A DNA stretch of 64,000 bases from the NCBI GenBank assembly GCA_934489735.1, contig CAKSSR010000006.1:18741-82740 (forward strand). The letters run 5' to 3'. The notes beneath the pieces are model-generated. The model saw nothing but the letters and a program-made list of their open reading frames with translations. It did no database searches and was not told the DNA's origin. Below, piece after piece: positions 47,182 through 56,411 of this stretch. The stretch comes from an uncultured Eubacteriales bacterium (GTDB lineage Bacteria; Bacillota; Clostridia; Oscillospirales; Acutalibacteraceae). Both the position numbers and the translations under genes were made by a program. Every line of letters starts with the position of its first letter. The first letter of the stretch is position 1.

Positions 47182-50100
47182 ATGATTTTAAGTAAACTTA
47201 TCAAAATGTCAGCTTTTGTATTTGGTTTAGGAACAATAATATCAGGAATGTCTGCAATAGCTATGGAAAATAATAATAATCCTAAAGGCATTAAACGACC
47301 TCGAATATCTGTTATGAGCAATGAGAATATTATTTGTCTAGAGGAATATAAAAAATTGGTATTTAATTTTAAGATTGATAAAGTAACGGCTGGAAAAATC
47401 ATGAGAGTGTTTAGAGAGAAGTTGAGTTTCGGAAGTAGTAAACATTATGCAGATATGTATGCAAGACTCGTTGTACAATATAAATTAGGAGAAGATGTGG
47501 CAGAAACAGGAGCAAGAGAGTATGAACGAAATATTGCGCAGGGAAGTAGTGAAGCTTATGCTTATGCATATGTTAAATCTATATTTATTTATAAAGCAAG
47601 AATAGAGCAAGCTAAGGTTTATGCAATCCTATATGAACAGAAAGTGATAGAAGGTAGAGGTATTGAATACTTGAATGCATATATTGAGTTGCTAGCGATT
47701 AATAAATTGAGTACTTTACAGGCAGAATGTGGAGCATTGGCATATGATCAAAAGCTAAAAGAAGGTAAAAGTAATGCTTATGCTAGCGAGTACAGCAAAA
47801 TGATATCAATTTGTAAATTAAATCAGGATCAGGCAGCATTAAGTGCAATTTTATATGAACAAAAGATAAATGAGGGAAAGAGTATTAACTATGCTAGAAC
47901 CTATTCTAGGTTAATTGTAGCGCATAGACTGAGTACGGATAAGGCTGAGATAGGAGCAGCATTATTTCAACAGAAACTTAGAGAGGGAAGAAGCGTTGCA
48001 TTTGCAAATCAATATGTAAATTTATTATTAATTGATGGAATAGAGAAAAGACAAGCAGAAGCATGTGCAAATTTGTATGAGCAAAAGCTAATAGAAAAGA
48101 AAAGCCAGATTTATGCAAGTAAGTATAGTCAATTAGTATTGCTTTACAAATTAAGCAAAGAAAAGGCAGACATAGGGGCGACGTTGTATGAGAAAAGGAT
48201 TAGAGTAACTAATAATGTCCATGCTAATGAATATTGTCTTCTATCATCAATTTATGGATTGAGCTCGAAACAAGCAGAAACAGGAGCATGGATCTATGAA
48301 CAGAAACTTAGAGACGGAAAAAGCGTTGCTTATGCTACCGGATATGCTTTGTCGGTTGCGGTTGACAAAATGGGTGCAGGAAGAGCAGATGAAAGAGCTA
48401 AATTATATGAAAAACATATTAATGAGAGAGTAAATCCTGATTATGCATACATGCATTCTAAGTTAACAGTTAAAGGCAGCATGAGCCGAGAGGAAATTGA
48501 CATAGCCGCTCTGTTATATAAAATGAAAATTGAAGAGGGAAATAGTATAACGTATGCAGAAAAGTTCATCGAACTATTAAATTCAGATAAGTTAAGTGAA
48601 AAAGAAGCGAAAAAAGTAGCAGAAGTATATGAAAGAAAACTAAATGAATACAAATGTAGAGACTTTGCAGACATGTATGCAAGACTAAATGTTATGGGTG
48701 GAATAGACGAAAGACAGTCAGAACTATGTGCTACATGCTGTGAACAAGAAATTGATAAGGGCGAAAGCAATTGTTATGCATACATGTATTCTGAACTGTT
48801 AATGATTAAGAAAAAGAACAAAGAAAAAGCGAAAATGTTAGCAAGGGTATACGAAAGGAAGATTAATGAAGGGAAAAGTCAAACTTATTCTCTAGCATAT
48901 ATCAATTTGTTGGCAGATTATAACCTAGGGGATGACATGATTGACGAAGGGGCAAGAATTTTTGAGAAAAAGTGTGAAGAGTTAGGAAACTTTTACTATG
49001 CATACTTCTACGTGAATCTTTTATTAGGATATAAGATGACAAGCGAAGAGGCAGAAATAGGTGTCGCTATGTATAAAAAATGTATTGATGCAGGCAAAAG
49101 CATAGACTATGCTGACGTATATGTTAAAGAACTATTGATAGACGGAAGTGATACAAAAAAAGCGGATGCGATGGCGTCTCTATATGAAGAGAAGATGAAT
49201 AAAGGATGCAAAGAAAGTTCTTATGCCTACATGTATGCCGAAGCGACGATAATGAGTCACTTAGATAAGAAGCAGGCTAACGCATGTGCGTTGATATATA
49301 AGAATAATATAAAAAGAGGTAAGAGCAGCCTTTATTCTAATATATATGCGAGACTAGTAATTATTGATAAGTTAAGTGATGGACGAGCTGATGTATTTGC
49401 TTCGAAATATGAGCAACAAATTTTAGCAGGTAAGGATCAGGAATATGCAAAAGTATATGCAACAGCAATAGTATGCGAAGGATTTAATGACAAACAAGCA
49501 AATGAGATTGCCACATTGCAAGAACAAAGAGTCAAAGAAGGAAAAAGTAAGATATATGCTGAACTATATGCAAGAGCGATAGTGCTTGGGGGCTCAAATC
49601 ATGAAGAAGCTGATAAGTTTTGTTCGCTATATGAACAAGGAATCAGCGAGGGAAAAGGAGAAGTTTATGCTTATGCATATGCTAGGTTGAAAGTTTTTAA
49701 CAGACTAAAAGAAGAACAAGCCAACAGATGTGCATTGATATACGAAGAGAAGATTAAATATGGAAAAGGTATTGAATATTCTGACATGTATGCTAAATTG
49801 ATAGTGGTTGAAGGCTTCCAACCGAAACAAGCGAATAAGATTGCTACATTGTATGAGCAAGAAATTGTAGCCGGTAGAGGGAGATTTTATGCTCACATGC
49901 ATATAAGATTAGCAATGGAAGGATTCAGTGACGATCAGGCTAGCTTGGGAGCAAAAATATATGAACAAAAGATAGCAGAAAGCAAAGATGTAGAATATGC
50001 TGAGATATGCGCTAGATTAGTAGTGATTGGATTACTTGATGTTGAAAAAGCGAGCAAAATGGCTTTGTTATGCAAACAAAAGCTTAGTGAAGGGCGAGAC

Positions 50101-50475
50101 CATAATTATATTGATACATATATTAAGTTAATGATGAATGGATTAGATGAGGGACAGGCTAGCGAAGGCGCAGCAATATACAGACGAAATATAACAGAAG
50201 GGAAAAGCACGACATATTCTAAAATCTATACTAAACTAGTATTGATTGATAGACTAAATGATGAGCAAGCTGGCAAGATTTCAACATTGTATGAACAAAA
50301 AGTTAATAACTTTAAGGATAATATTTATTCCTATATGTATTCTTTATTGATAGTGATGAACGGATTAACGGAAGAACAAGCAGATATATATGCGACAATG
50401 GCGGAGAATAAAGTCAAAGAAGGGTTATCTTTAGAATATGTTAAAGATCATATTCTATCATTTTTGAATAAATAG
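47182..50475 (+). CDS. Giant secreted type A repeat protein, array gene 10
   Basis: This 1097-aa protein has the diverged signal peptide MILSKLIKMSAFVFGLGTII and about 28 very regular type A repeats, typified by YEQKINEGKSINYARTYSRL and EGKSKIYAELYARAIVL. It ends in EYVKDHILSFLNK, without the basic motif, the main exception in the type A group. Start ATG 47182 follows AAAGGAG located in the last codons of gene 9, one base after its stop. It is the last gene of the closely spaced ten-gene run; a weak hairpin (50478-50493) follows. Confidence 0.85.
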   Translation: MILSKLIKMSAFVFGLGTIISGMSAIAMENNNNPKGIKRPRISVMSNENIICLEEYKKLVFNFKIDKVTAGKIMRVFREKLSFGSSKHYADMYARLVVQYKLGEDVAETGAREYERNIAQGSSEAYAYAYVKSIFIYKARIEQAKVYAILYEQKVIEGRGIEYLNAYIELLAINKLSTLQAECGALAYDQKLKEGKSNAYASEYSKMISICKLNQDQAALSAILYEQKINEGKSINYARTYSRLIVAHRLSTDKAEIGAALFQQKLREGRSVAFANQYVNLLLIDGIEKRQAEACANLYEQKLIEKKSQIYASKYSQLVLLYKLSKEKADIGATLYEKRIRVTNNVHANEYCLLSSIYGLSSKQAETGAWIYEQKLRDGKSVAYATGYALSVAVDKMGAGRADERAKLYEKHINERVNPDYAYMHSKLTVKGSMSREEIDIAALLYKMKIEEGNSITYAEKFIELLNSDKLSEKEAKKVAEVYERKLNEYKCRDFADMYARLNVMGGIDERQSELCATCCEQEIDKGESNCYAYMYSELLMIKKKNKEKAKMLARVYERKINEGKSQTYSLAYINLLADYNLGDDMIDEGARIFEKKCEELGNFYYAYFYVNLLLGYKMTSEEAEIGVAMYKKCIDAGKSIDYADVYVKELLIDGSDTKKADAMASLYEEKMNKGCKESSYAYMYAEATIMSHLDKKQANACALIYKNNIKRGKSSLYSNIYARLVIIDKLSDGRADVFASKYEQQILAGKDQEYAKVYATAIVCEGFNDKQANEIATLQEQRVKEGKSKIYAELYARAIVLGGSNHEEADKFCSLYEQGISEGKGEVYAYAYARLKVFNRLKEEQANRCALIYEEKIKYGKGIEYSDMYAKLIVVEGFQPKQANKIATLYEQEIVAGRGRFYAHMHIRLAMEGFSDDQASLGAKIYEQKIAESKDVEYAEICARLVVIGLLDVEKASKMALLCKQKLSEGRDHNYIDTYIKLMMNGLDEGQASEGAAIYRRNITEGKSTTYSKIYTKLVLIDRLNDEQAGKISTLYEQKVNNFKDNIYSYMYSLLIVMNGLTEEQADIYATMAENKVKEGLSLEYVKDHILSFLNK

Positions 50476-50612
50476 CAAGAGTGAAAGCACTCTATTGAGA
50501 TTTTGTTAGGTTTAACAGTTTGAGGCATGAAAGTGTTATGCTGATGTTAAACTTAATGATATCTTTTTTTAAAAAAATGTGTTAATAGTTTGATTTTTGG
50601 AGGAATGGACTA

Positions 50613-52931
50613 ATGAAGTTGAGTAAAATTATCGGGGCATCAACGTCTATACTATGTCTTGGAACGATAATTTCTGGTATGTCTGCAGTGGCAACAGAAA
50701 ATAATGAAAAAAATCCTAGTTCGATTAACAAAGATGCACCGACTGGCAAGGAAAATTTAAAAGAAAAGTACGCTGTCTATATAAAAGAATATAAAAGATT
50801 AAGAACGGCTTGCGGAATGAATAAAGAAATGGCTGAAAAGGCATTACTTATCTTCAAAAAAGAGATTGAATCAGGAAAAAGTGAGCCATATGCAGAAAAA
50901 TATGCATGTATAATGGTAATTAATAATGCAAATGAAGAAATGGCCAGAAAAATAGCAGAAAAATATGAGAAAAAGATTAAGGAAGGGAAGGGAATGGCTT
51001 CGGCTGACTCCTATTCTAGATCGGAAATTTATAAAAAAAGAGAAGAATCAGATGAAAAATTTGAAGATTCAGAGAAAACTGGAAGTAGATTTACTCATTA
51101 TACAAGCCAATATGCAAAAGAAATGCTAAATGATAGAATAAGCAAGATGTTAAGTGATCGAAGGAATGAATTAATTGATAGAAAAGTGGATATAGGCAAG
51201 AGTCAAGCGTATGCTGAATACTATTCTTGGGCAATAGTATATAGAGGAATGAATGAAGAAAATGCTCAAAAAGGTGCAGAAATATACGAGAAAAAACTTA
51301 AGGAATGTAAAGATAGTCTTCATGCAACTGAATATACTAGATTGGTTTTGTTTTATAAAGCAGATGAAGTACGAGCAAACTTAGGAGCAATATTATATAA
51401 GGAAAAGCTTGCCGAAGGGAAAAGCATAGTTTATGCAGAAATGTATGTGGATTTTGTGATTTTTGTGGGAACAAGTAAAGAAGTAGCAGATAAGGCAGCA
51501 GAAATGTATATAAAAGAGCTTGGCAAAGGAAAGTCAGAAAGATGTTCAAAGATGTATGTGGCATTAAGGATAATGAATAAATTAGAAGAAAAACAAGCAA
51601 GGTTATGCGCATCTTTATATGAAGAGAAAATTAATGAAGGAAAAAGTTATTTTTATGCTGAAACTTATGCGCAATTAGTAGTGATTCGGAATGTAGATGA
51701 AGAAATAGCTAGCAGATGTGCAGCTTTAAATGAGCAAGGGAAATATAATTACTTTCAAATAAAAGCGCTCAATAAAGTAAAGACAGAAAATGATGAAATG
51801 TTATCATCGCTTAAGGAAAATTTATCATCTATGAAAAGAAATCTTAGTGCAAATAAGTGCAAAGATGTAAATGGCCTAAAATTATTATCATTTGACAGTG
51901 TGTCGATAGAAAGACAGTTATTATATAATAAGAAAATGGAAGAGGGTAAAAGTAAAGATTATGCAGAGATGTATTCTATGTTAATAAGTCTCTATAAATC
52001 AAGCGAAAAGCAAGCACATGAAGGCGCATTGTTATTTGAACAGGGAATTAAACAAGGGAAAAATATAGCTAGCTCTAAAATTTATGCCACTTTGATTGTG
52101 CTAGATAACTTTAGTATAGAAGAAGCTGAAAGATATTTATCAATATACGAACAGAAGACAGGAGAAGGAAATGGACATTCTTATGCAAATATGTATGCTT
52201 CATTTATCGTTAAAGACAAAATAGATGAAGAACAGGCAGATATATATGCAAGAATGTATGAAAAGAAAATAAAGGAGGGAAGAGGGGATGTATATTCCAA
52301 GACGTATATTTCATTAAAAAGAATGAGTAAATTAAAGGACGATCAAATAAATAGATATGCAACGATTTACGAACAGAAGATCAGAGAAGAAAAAAGTGAA
52401 ATGTATGCAGATACTTATTGTAAGGCAATAGTAGTTGATAGGAAAAGTGAAAAGCAAGCTAACAAATTGGCATCGATATTTGAACAAAGGGTTAGAGATG
52501 GTGCAAGCAGAGACTATTGTTTTGCATATAACAAGCTGCTAGGGGAGAATTTGAGTGCAAAAAAAATTGATAGATGTGCTTTGATTTATGAAAAGAAGAA
52601 AAGAGAAGGCAAAGATAATATATATGCTGAAGAGTGTGCTAGGTTGATGGCGATTGATGATGTGACTGAAGGACTTGCAAACCGAGGAGCAAAAATACTT
52701 GAGGAAGAGATCGCTTCAGGCAGAAGTTTTGAATATGCTAGAGAATATGTAAGGCTAAGGGTGATTTTTCTTAAAGATGAGGAAGTAGCAAGAGAAAAAA
52801 TGGAAACGTTTAATAGCTATATTAAGAAAGGTCTGAGCGCTGGACTTGTGAGAGAGTTTATCGAGTCACATATGGGAAGAAGAATAGTAAGCAAAGATGA
52901 TGAACCTGCTTGCAAGCGACATAAAAGTTAA
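50613..52931 (+). CDS. Secreted type A repeat protein, array gene 11
   Basis: This 772-aa protein has signal peptide MKLSKIIGASTSILCLGTII then SGMSAVATEN. The first domain (YIKEYKRLRTACGMNKEMAE) is the N-terminal cap shared with genes 12, 13, 14 and 16. About 17 type A repeats follow, interrupted near residues 385-425 by a Lys/Ser-rich insert (SSLKENLSSMKRNLSAN). The C-terminus is DDEPACKRHKS. Start ATG 50613 after TTTTTGGAGGAA. It is 137 nt from gene 10 and may have its own promoter. Confidence 0.84.
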   Translation: MKLSKIIGASTSILCLGTIISGMSAVATENNEKNPSSINKDAPTGKENLKEKYAVYIKEYKRLRTACGMNKEMAEKALLIFKKEIESGKSEPYAEKYACIMVINNANEEMARKIAEKYEKKIKEGKGMASADSYSRSEIYKKREESDEKFEDSEKTGSRFTHYTSQYAKEMLNDRISKMLSDRRNELIDRKVDIGKSQAYAEYYSWAIVYRGMNEENAQKGAEIYEKKLKECKDSLHATEYTRLVLFYKADEVRANLGAILYKEKLAEGKSIVYAEMYVDFVIFVGTSKEVADKAAEMYIKELGKGKSERCSKMYVALRIMNKLEEKQARLCASLYEEKINEGKSYFYAETYAQLVVIRNVDEEIASRCAALNEQGKYNYFQIKALNKVKTENDEMLSSLKENLSSMKRNLSANKCKDVNGLKLLSFDSVSIERQLLYNKKMEEGKSKDYAEMYSMLISLYKSSEKQAHEGALLFEQGIKQGKNIASSKIYATLIVLDNFSIEEAERYLSIYEQKTGEGNGHSYANMYASFIVKDKIDEEQADIYARMYEKKIKEGRGDVYSKTYISLKRMSKLKDDQINRYATIYEQKIREEKSEMYADTYCKAIVVDRKSEKQANKLASIFEQRVRDGASRDYCFAYNKLLGENLSAKKIDRCALIYEKKKREGKDNIYAEECARLMAIDDVTEGLANRGAKILEEEIASGRSFEYAREYVRLRVIFLKDEEVAREKMETFNSYIKKGLSAGLVREFIESHMGRRIVSKDDEPACKRHKS

Positions 52932-53056
52932 TAGAAATTTATGATATTTTTCTTCGAAGGACAACATATTTTAATAATTTTAGAGGATATCGATAGCAAA
53001 ATGAAAGAAATTGAAGCGATTGATAGAAAAAAATTGAAATATGATTGATAAAGATT

Positions 53057-53086
53057 AAGAGTCGGATAAAAAACGCTGACTCTTTT
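53057..53086 (+). terminator. Terminator after array gene 11
   Basis: The arms AAGAGTC and GACTCTT pair around an A-rich loop and are followed by TTGTAA. The T tract is short, so termination may be partial. Confidence 0.6.
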
Positions 53087-53169
53087 GTAATATGTGTATA
53101 AAATGATTAAATAAATTAAGTGAAATATCATACTCGATTGATGAAATTGAGATTAAGTTTGTTAAGTTT

Positions 53170-53199
53170 TTGTTAAATAGATGAAAATGGTATTATAAT
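53170..53199 (+). promoter_or_regulatory. Promoter before array gene 12
   Basis: TTGTTA (53170-53175) and TATAAT (53194-53199) are separated by 18 nt, about 42 nt before the start codon. Confidence 0.6.
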
Positions 53200-53241
53200 A
53201 TGCTAATATAATAGAATAAAAACATATTGGAGGAATATAAA

Positions 53242-56200
53242 ATGAGATTAGGTAGATTTATTAAGACATCAACATGCATACTTTGCCTTGGAACAATAAT
53301 TGCAGGAGCATCTATGGCAACGGAAGATAAAATTACTGAATATAACCAAACAGTGAGCTATAAAAATGCTATTTATAGGAGCGAATATAAAAAGTTATTG
53401 TCGTTTTACAAGTTTAATATGGCAGTGATTGAAAAAGTAATGAAAATTTTTAAAGAGGAAATAGATTCGGGGGAAAATGAGGATTATGCTGATAAGTATG
53501 CTTGTTTGGTAGGATTTAATGAGCTGAATGAAGAAGTGGCTAGAAAGATTTTAAAAGTATTCGAGGAAAAGATTAAAGAAGGAAAAAGTCAAGAATATGC
53601 TTACGAATATGCAAAATCAAAAATGTTTTCAAGAGCAAGCGAAGAGCAAATGGATAGGCAAGCTTTGATATATGAAGCAAAACTTAAAGAAGGAAAATCG
53701 CCTGAGTATGCTTCTATGTATGCGGGATTATTAATATTTGATTCAATGCTTGAAAGCGAAGCAAAAAGAGGAGCAGAATTATACGAAGTTAAGCTTAGAG
53801 CAGGAAAAAGTGTAAATTATTCGTATGCCTATGCAAAATTATCAGTGAGCTTTAATAAAGACGAAGAAAAAAATGATAAATTTGCATCGGTTTATGAAGA
53901 AATGATAAATGAAGGAGAAGATCCGGATTGCGCTTATATGTATATCAAGATATTGATGTATTATAAAGAGACCCCACAGTCAGCAAATAGAGGAATGATG
54001 ATATATAAGGAAGAACTAAAAAATAACAAAAGTGCAGTTTATGCAAGAGAATATGCAGAAAAATGTATGATTTGTGAAGGCGGAAATACAGACTTAAGGA
54101 AAGCAACAGAAATATTTGAGAAATGTATTAATAAGGGGAAAAGCATACATTATGCTCATGCTTATTCGACATCAACCTTAGACCTGGAAATGAATGAAGA
54201 ACAAGCTGACAAGTTTGCAACAGAATGTGAAAAAGATATTGAAAACCATGAAGGCTTTATTGACGGGGAAGAAACTGATATGTTCCATGAAGAAAAATTA
54301 TCTGTATTTGATCAGAAGATAAAAGAAGGCAAGAACCAAAATTATGCTATAAAATATGCACTTTTAAAGGAATTCATGGAACATTCCTTAAATGATGAGG
54401 AAATGGACCAGATAGCGACGATATTTGATCAGAAAATAAAGGAAGGTAAGAGCTGGGAATATGCAAACGGCTACTCTGTACTAAGGGTTGTTGATAAATT
54501 AGATGAGAAACAAGCAGATATAAGAGCAAAAATATATGAACAAGACTCCAAAGCAAAGAAATTTCGAGAAGAAAGTAATAAAGATTTAGGAAAGAAATTA
54601 GAAGTGGACGACGAAGCAGGTAAAAAATATAAAGAAATGATATTTGAACAGAAGCGCAGGGAATGTAATGGATATGATTATTCTTCTAAATATGCAAATT
54701 TAAAAGCAATTTATGACTTGGATGATAAACAAGCAGATACATGTGCAAGACTTTACGAAGAATTAGGACGATGCTACTTAAGCGAGGAATATATAAATAA
54801 GTACATAGAATTAAGAGTCTTTCATGGTTTCGACGAGTCAGAGGCTAATTTTATTGCAAATATATATGAGGAAGAAATTAAAGAAGGAAAAAATAAGGAA
54901 TATGTGCTGAAACTTATAGAATTACATCTTTGTAATGGAATGGACTTTATACAAGCTAAGATTGGAGCATCAATATATCAGGAAAAGATAAAAGAAACTA
55001 AGGATATTTATTATATAAATGAATATATAAGACGAAAAGTTATTGAAGGTTTAAGTGATGAACAAGCAGATATTGAAGCAAAGAAGTATTCTGAAGGAAA
55101 AGCGATAGGCATTTTAAAGCGCTTTGACGGTTTTGGAGTATTTGGTGCAGAAGTATATGAACAAAAGTTTAAAGAGGGAAAGGACTGGCATTATGCTAAG
55201 AAATATTATAACATTTTAGCACGTGAAGAGGTCAGAGAAGAACAAATTGATAAGCTTATAACAACATATGATGAGAAAATTAAAGCAGGTAAAAGTAATA
55301 TTTATAGCAACAAATATTCAGAGCTAAAAGTTATTTATAATTTAAGTGACGAGAGGGCAGATCTTGGAGCGACAATATATGAAAAGAAAATAAAAGATGG
55401 CGAAGAGCGTTGGATGGCAAATGAATATGTTAAATTAAAAGTGTTAAAAAACTTAAGTGACCAACAGATTGAGAAGAGATTTTTGGTATATAATCAGAGA
55501 AAAAAGATAGATACTCTGGATTTTCGAGGAGAAAATGACTATGACGATATAACTTTTGATAAATATAAGCATAGGGAATTAAAAGTATTTAAAAATTTAG
55601 ATAATAAAGAAGCAGAACAAGGGGCACGTGTATATCAAAGTGAAATGGCTTCGTTTAAGGGAAAGGTGTATTCTGAAAAATATGCTGACTTAATAACTTT
55701 TGATAGACTAAAAAAAGGAGCTATTGAGTGCGCATTGATTTATGAACAAAAACTTAGAGAAGGAAAAAGTGTTTATTATGCCGACAAGTATGCAGAATTA
55801 AGAATAATTAGAGGCTTAGATGATGAAGTGTCAGATATAGGGGCAAAAATATTTGAGCAAAAGATGAATGAAGGGAAAAGTATAGATTATTCAAACAGAT
55901 ATGTAATACTAAATGTCTTTTATGGGAAAAGCGAAGAAGAAGCTAATAGAGAGGCAATAATTTTTGAAAATAAGCGAAAATTTGACGATTATGCAGCAGA
56001 AAATATAAGAACATTCAATATATTAAAAGACAGACGAACTGGCGAGAAAAGATTTGGCAGGTATGAAGAATTAAATTGTACTGGTAAATATAATAATTTG
56101 CTAAAAGATCTTACTTCTAAATTGGATAAAGCAAGAGCAATGAAAGCAATATTTGATGAAGAACTAGGCAGAGGAAAGAGTTCTAGCTATGCGAAGGAAT

Positions 56201-56379
56201 ATGCAAGATTAAGAGTCATTTGTAAAGAGGAAGAAAAAATTGCAAGAGAAATGGCTGGAGTATTTGAAATATATATTAATCAAGGAATGAGTATTCAATT
56301 TGCAAGAGAACAAACTGAATTGGTTATGATTATGAAAGATAAAATGGGCGAACCAGCTCATAAAAGAGCTAGACTTTAA
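53242..56379 (+). CDS. Secreted type A repeat protein, array gene 12
   Basis: This 1045-aa protein has signal peptide MRLGRFIKTSTCILCLGTII then AGASMATED. The N-terminal cap (YRSEYKKLLSFYKFNMAVIE) is shared with genes 11, 13, 14 and 16. More than 20 type A repeats follow, for example EGKSQEYAYEYAKSKMF and EGKSVYYADKYAELRII, with a few extended, charged loops. The C-terminus is GEPAHKRARL. Start ATG 53242, 8 nt after GGAGG; the upstream TTG in frame is within the ribosome site. It has its own promoter and a 32-nt gap to gene 13. Confidence 0.85.
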   Translation: MRLGRFIKTSTCILCLGTIIAGASMATEDKITEYNQTVSYKNAIYRSEYKKLLSFYKFNMAVIEKVMKIFKEEIDSGENEDYADKYACLVGFNELNEEVARKILKVFEEKIKEGKSQEYAYEYAKSKMFSRASEEQMDRQALIYEAKLKEGKSPEYASMYAGLLIFDSMLESEAKRGAELYEVKLRAGKSVNYSYAYAKLSVSFNKDEEKNDKFASVYEEMINEGEDPDCAYMYIKILMYYKETPQSANRGMMIYKEELKNNKSAVYAREYAEKCMICEGGNTDLRKATEIFEKCINKGKSIHYAHAYSTSTLDLEMNEEQADKFATECEKDIENHEGFIDGEETDMFHEEKLSVFDQKIKEGKNQNYAIKYALLKEFMEHSLNDEEMDQIATIFDQKIKEGKSWEYANGYSVLRVVDKLDEKQADIRAKIYEQDSKAKKFREESNKDLGKKLEVDDEAGKKYKEMIFEQKRRECNGYDYSSKYANLKAIYDLDDKQADTCARLYEELGRCYLSEEYINKYIELRVFHGFDESEANFIANIYEEEIKEGKNKEYVLKLIELHLCNGMDFIQAKIGASIYQEKIKETKDIYYINEYIRRKVIEGLSDEQADIEAKKYSEGKAIGILKRFDGFGVFGAEVYEQKFKEGKDWHYAKKYYNILAREEVREEQIDKLITTYDEKIKAGKSNIYSNKYSELKVIYNLSDERADLGATIYEKKIKDGEERWMANEYVKLKVLKNLSDQQIEKRFLVYNQRKKIDTLDFRGENDYDDITFDKYKHRELKVFKNLDNKEAEQGARVYQSEMASFKGKVYSEKYADLITFDRLKKGAIECALIYEQKLREGKSVYYADKYAELRIIRGLDDEVSDIGAKIFEQKMNEGKSIDYSNRYVILNVFYGKSEEEANREAIIFENKRKFDDYAAENIRTFNILKDRRTGEKRFGRYEELNCTGKYNNLLKDLTSKLDKARAMKAIFDEELGRGKSSSYAKEYARLRVICKEEEKIAREMAGVFEIYINQGMSIQFAREQTELVMIMKDKMGEPAHKRARL

Positions 56380-56411
56380 TCAATGAATAAAAAATTTTGG
56401 AGGAATTAGAA

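Larger units (their letters stand above)
52932..53241. other. Terminator-promoter interval between array genes 11 and 12
   Basis: This 310-nt gap has no gene. It contains a terminator (53057-53086) and a promoter (53170-53199), so it is a transcription-unit boundary within the array. Confidence 0.6.
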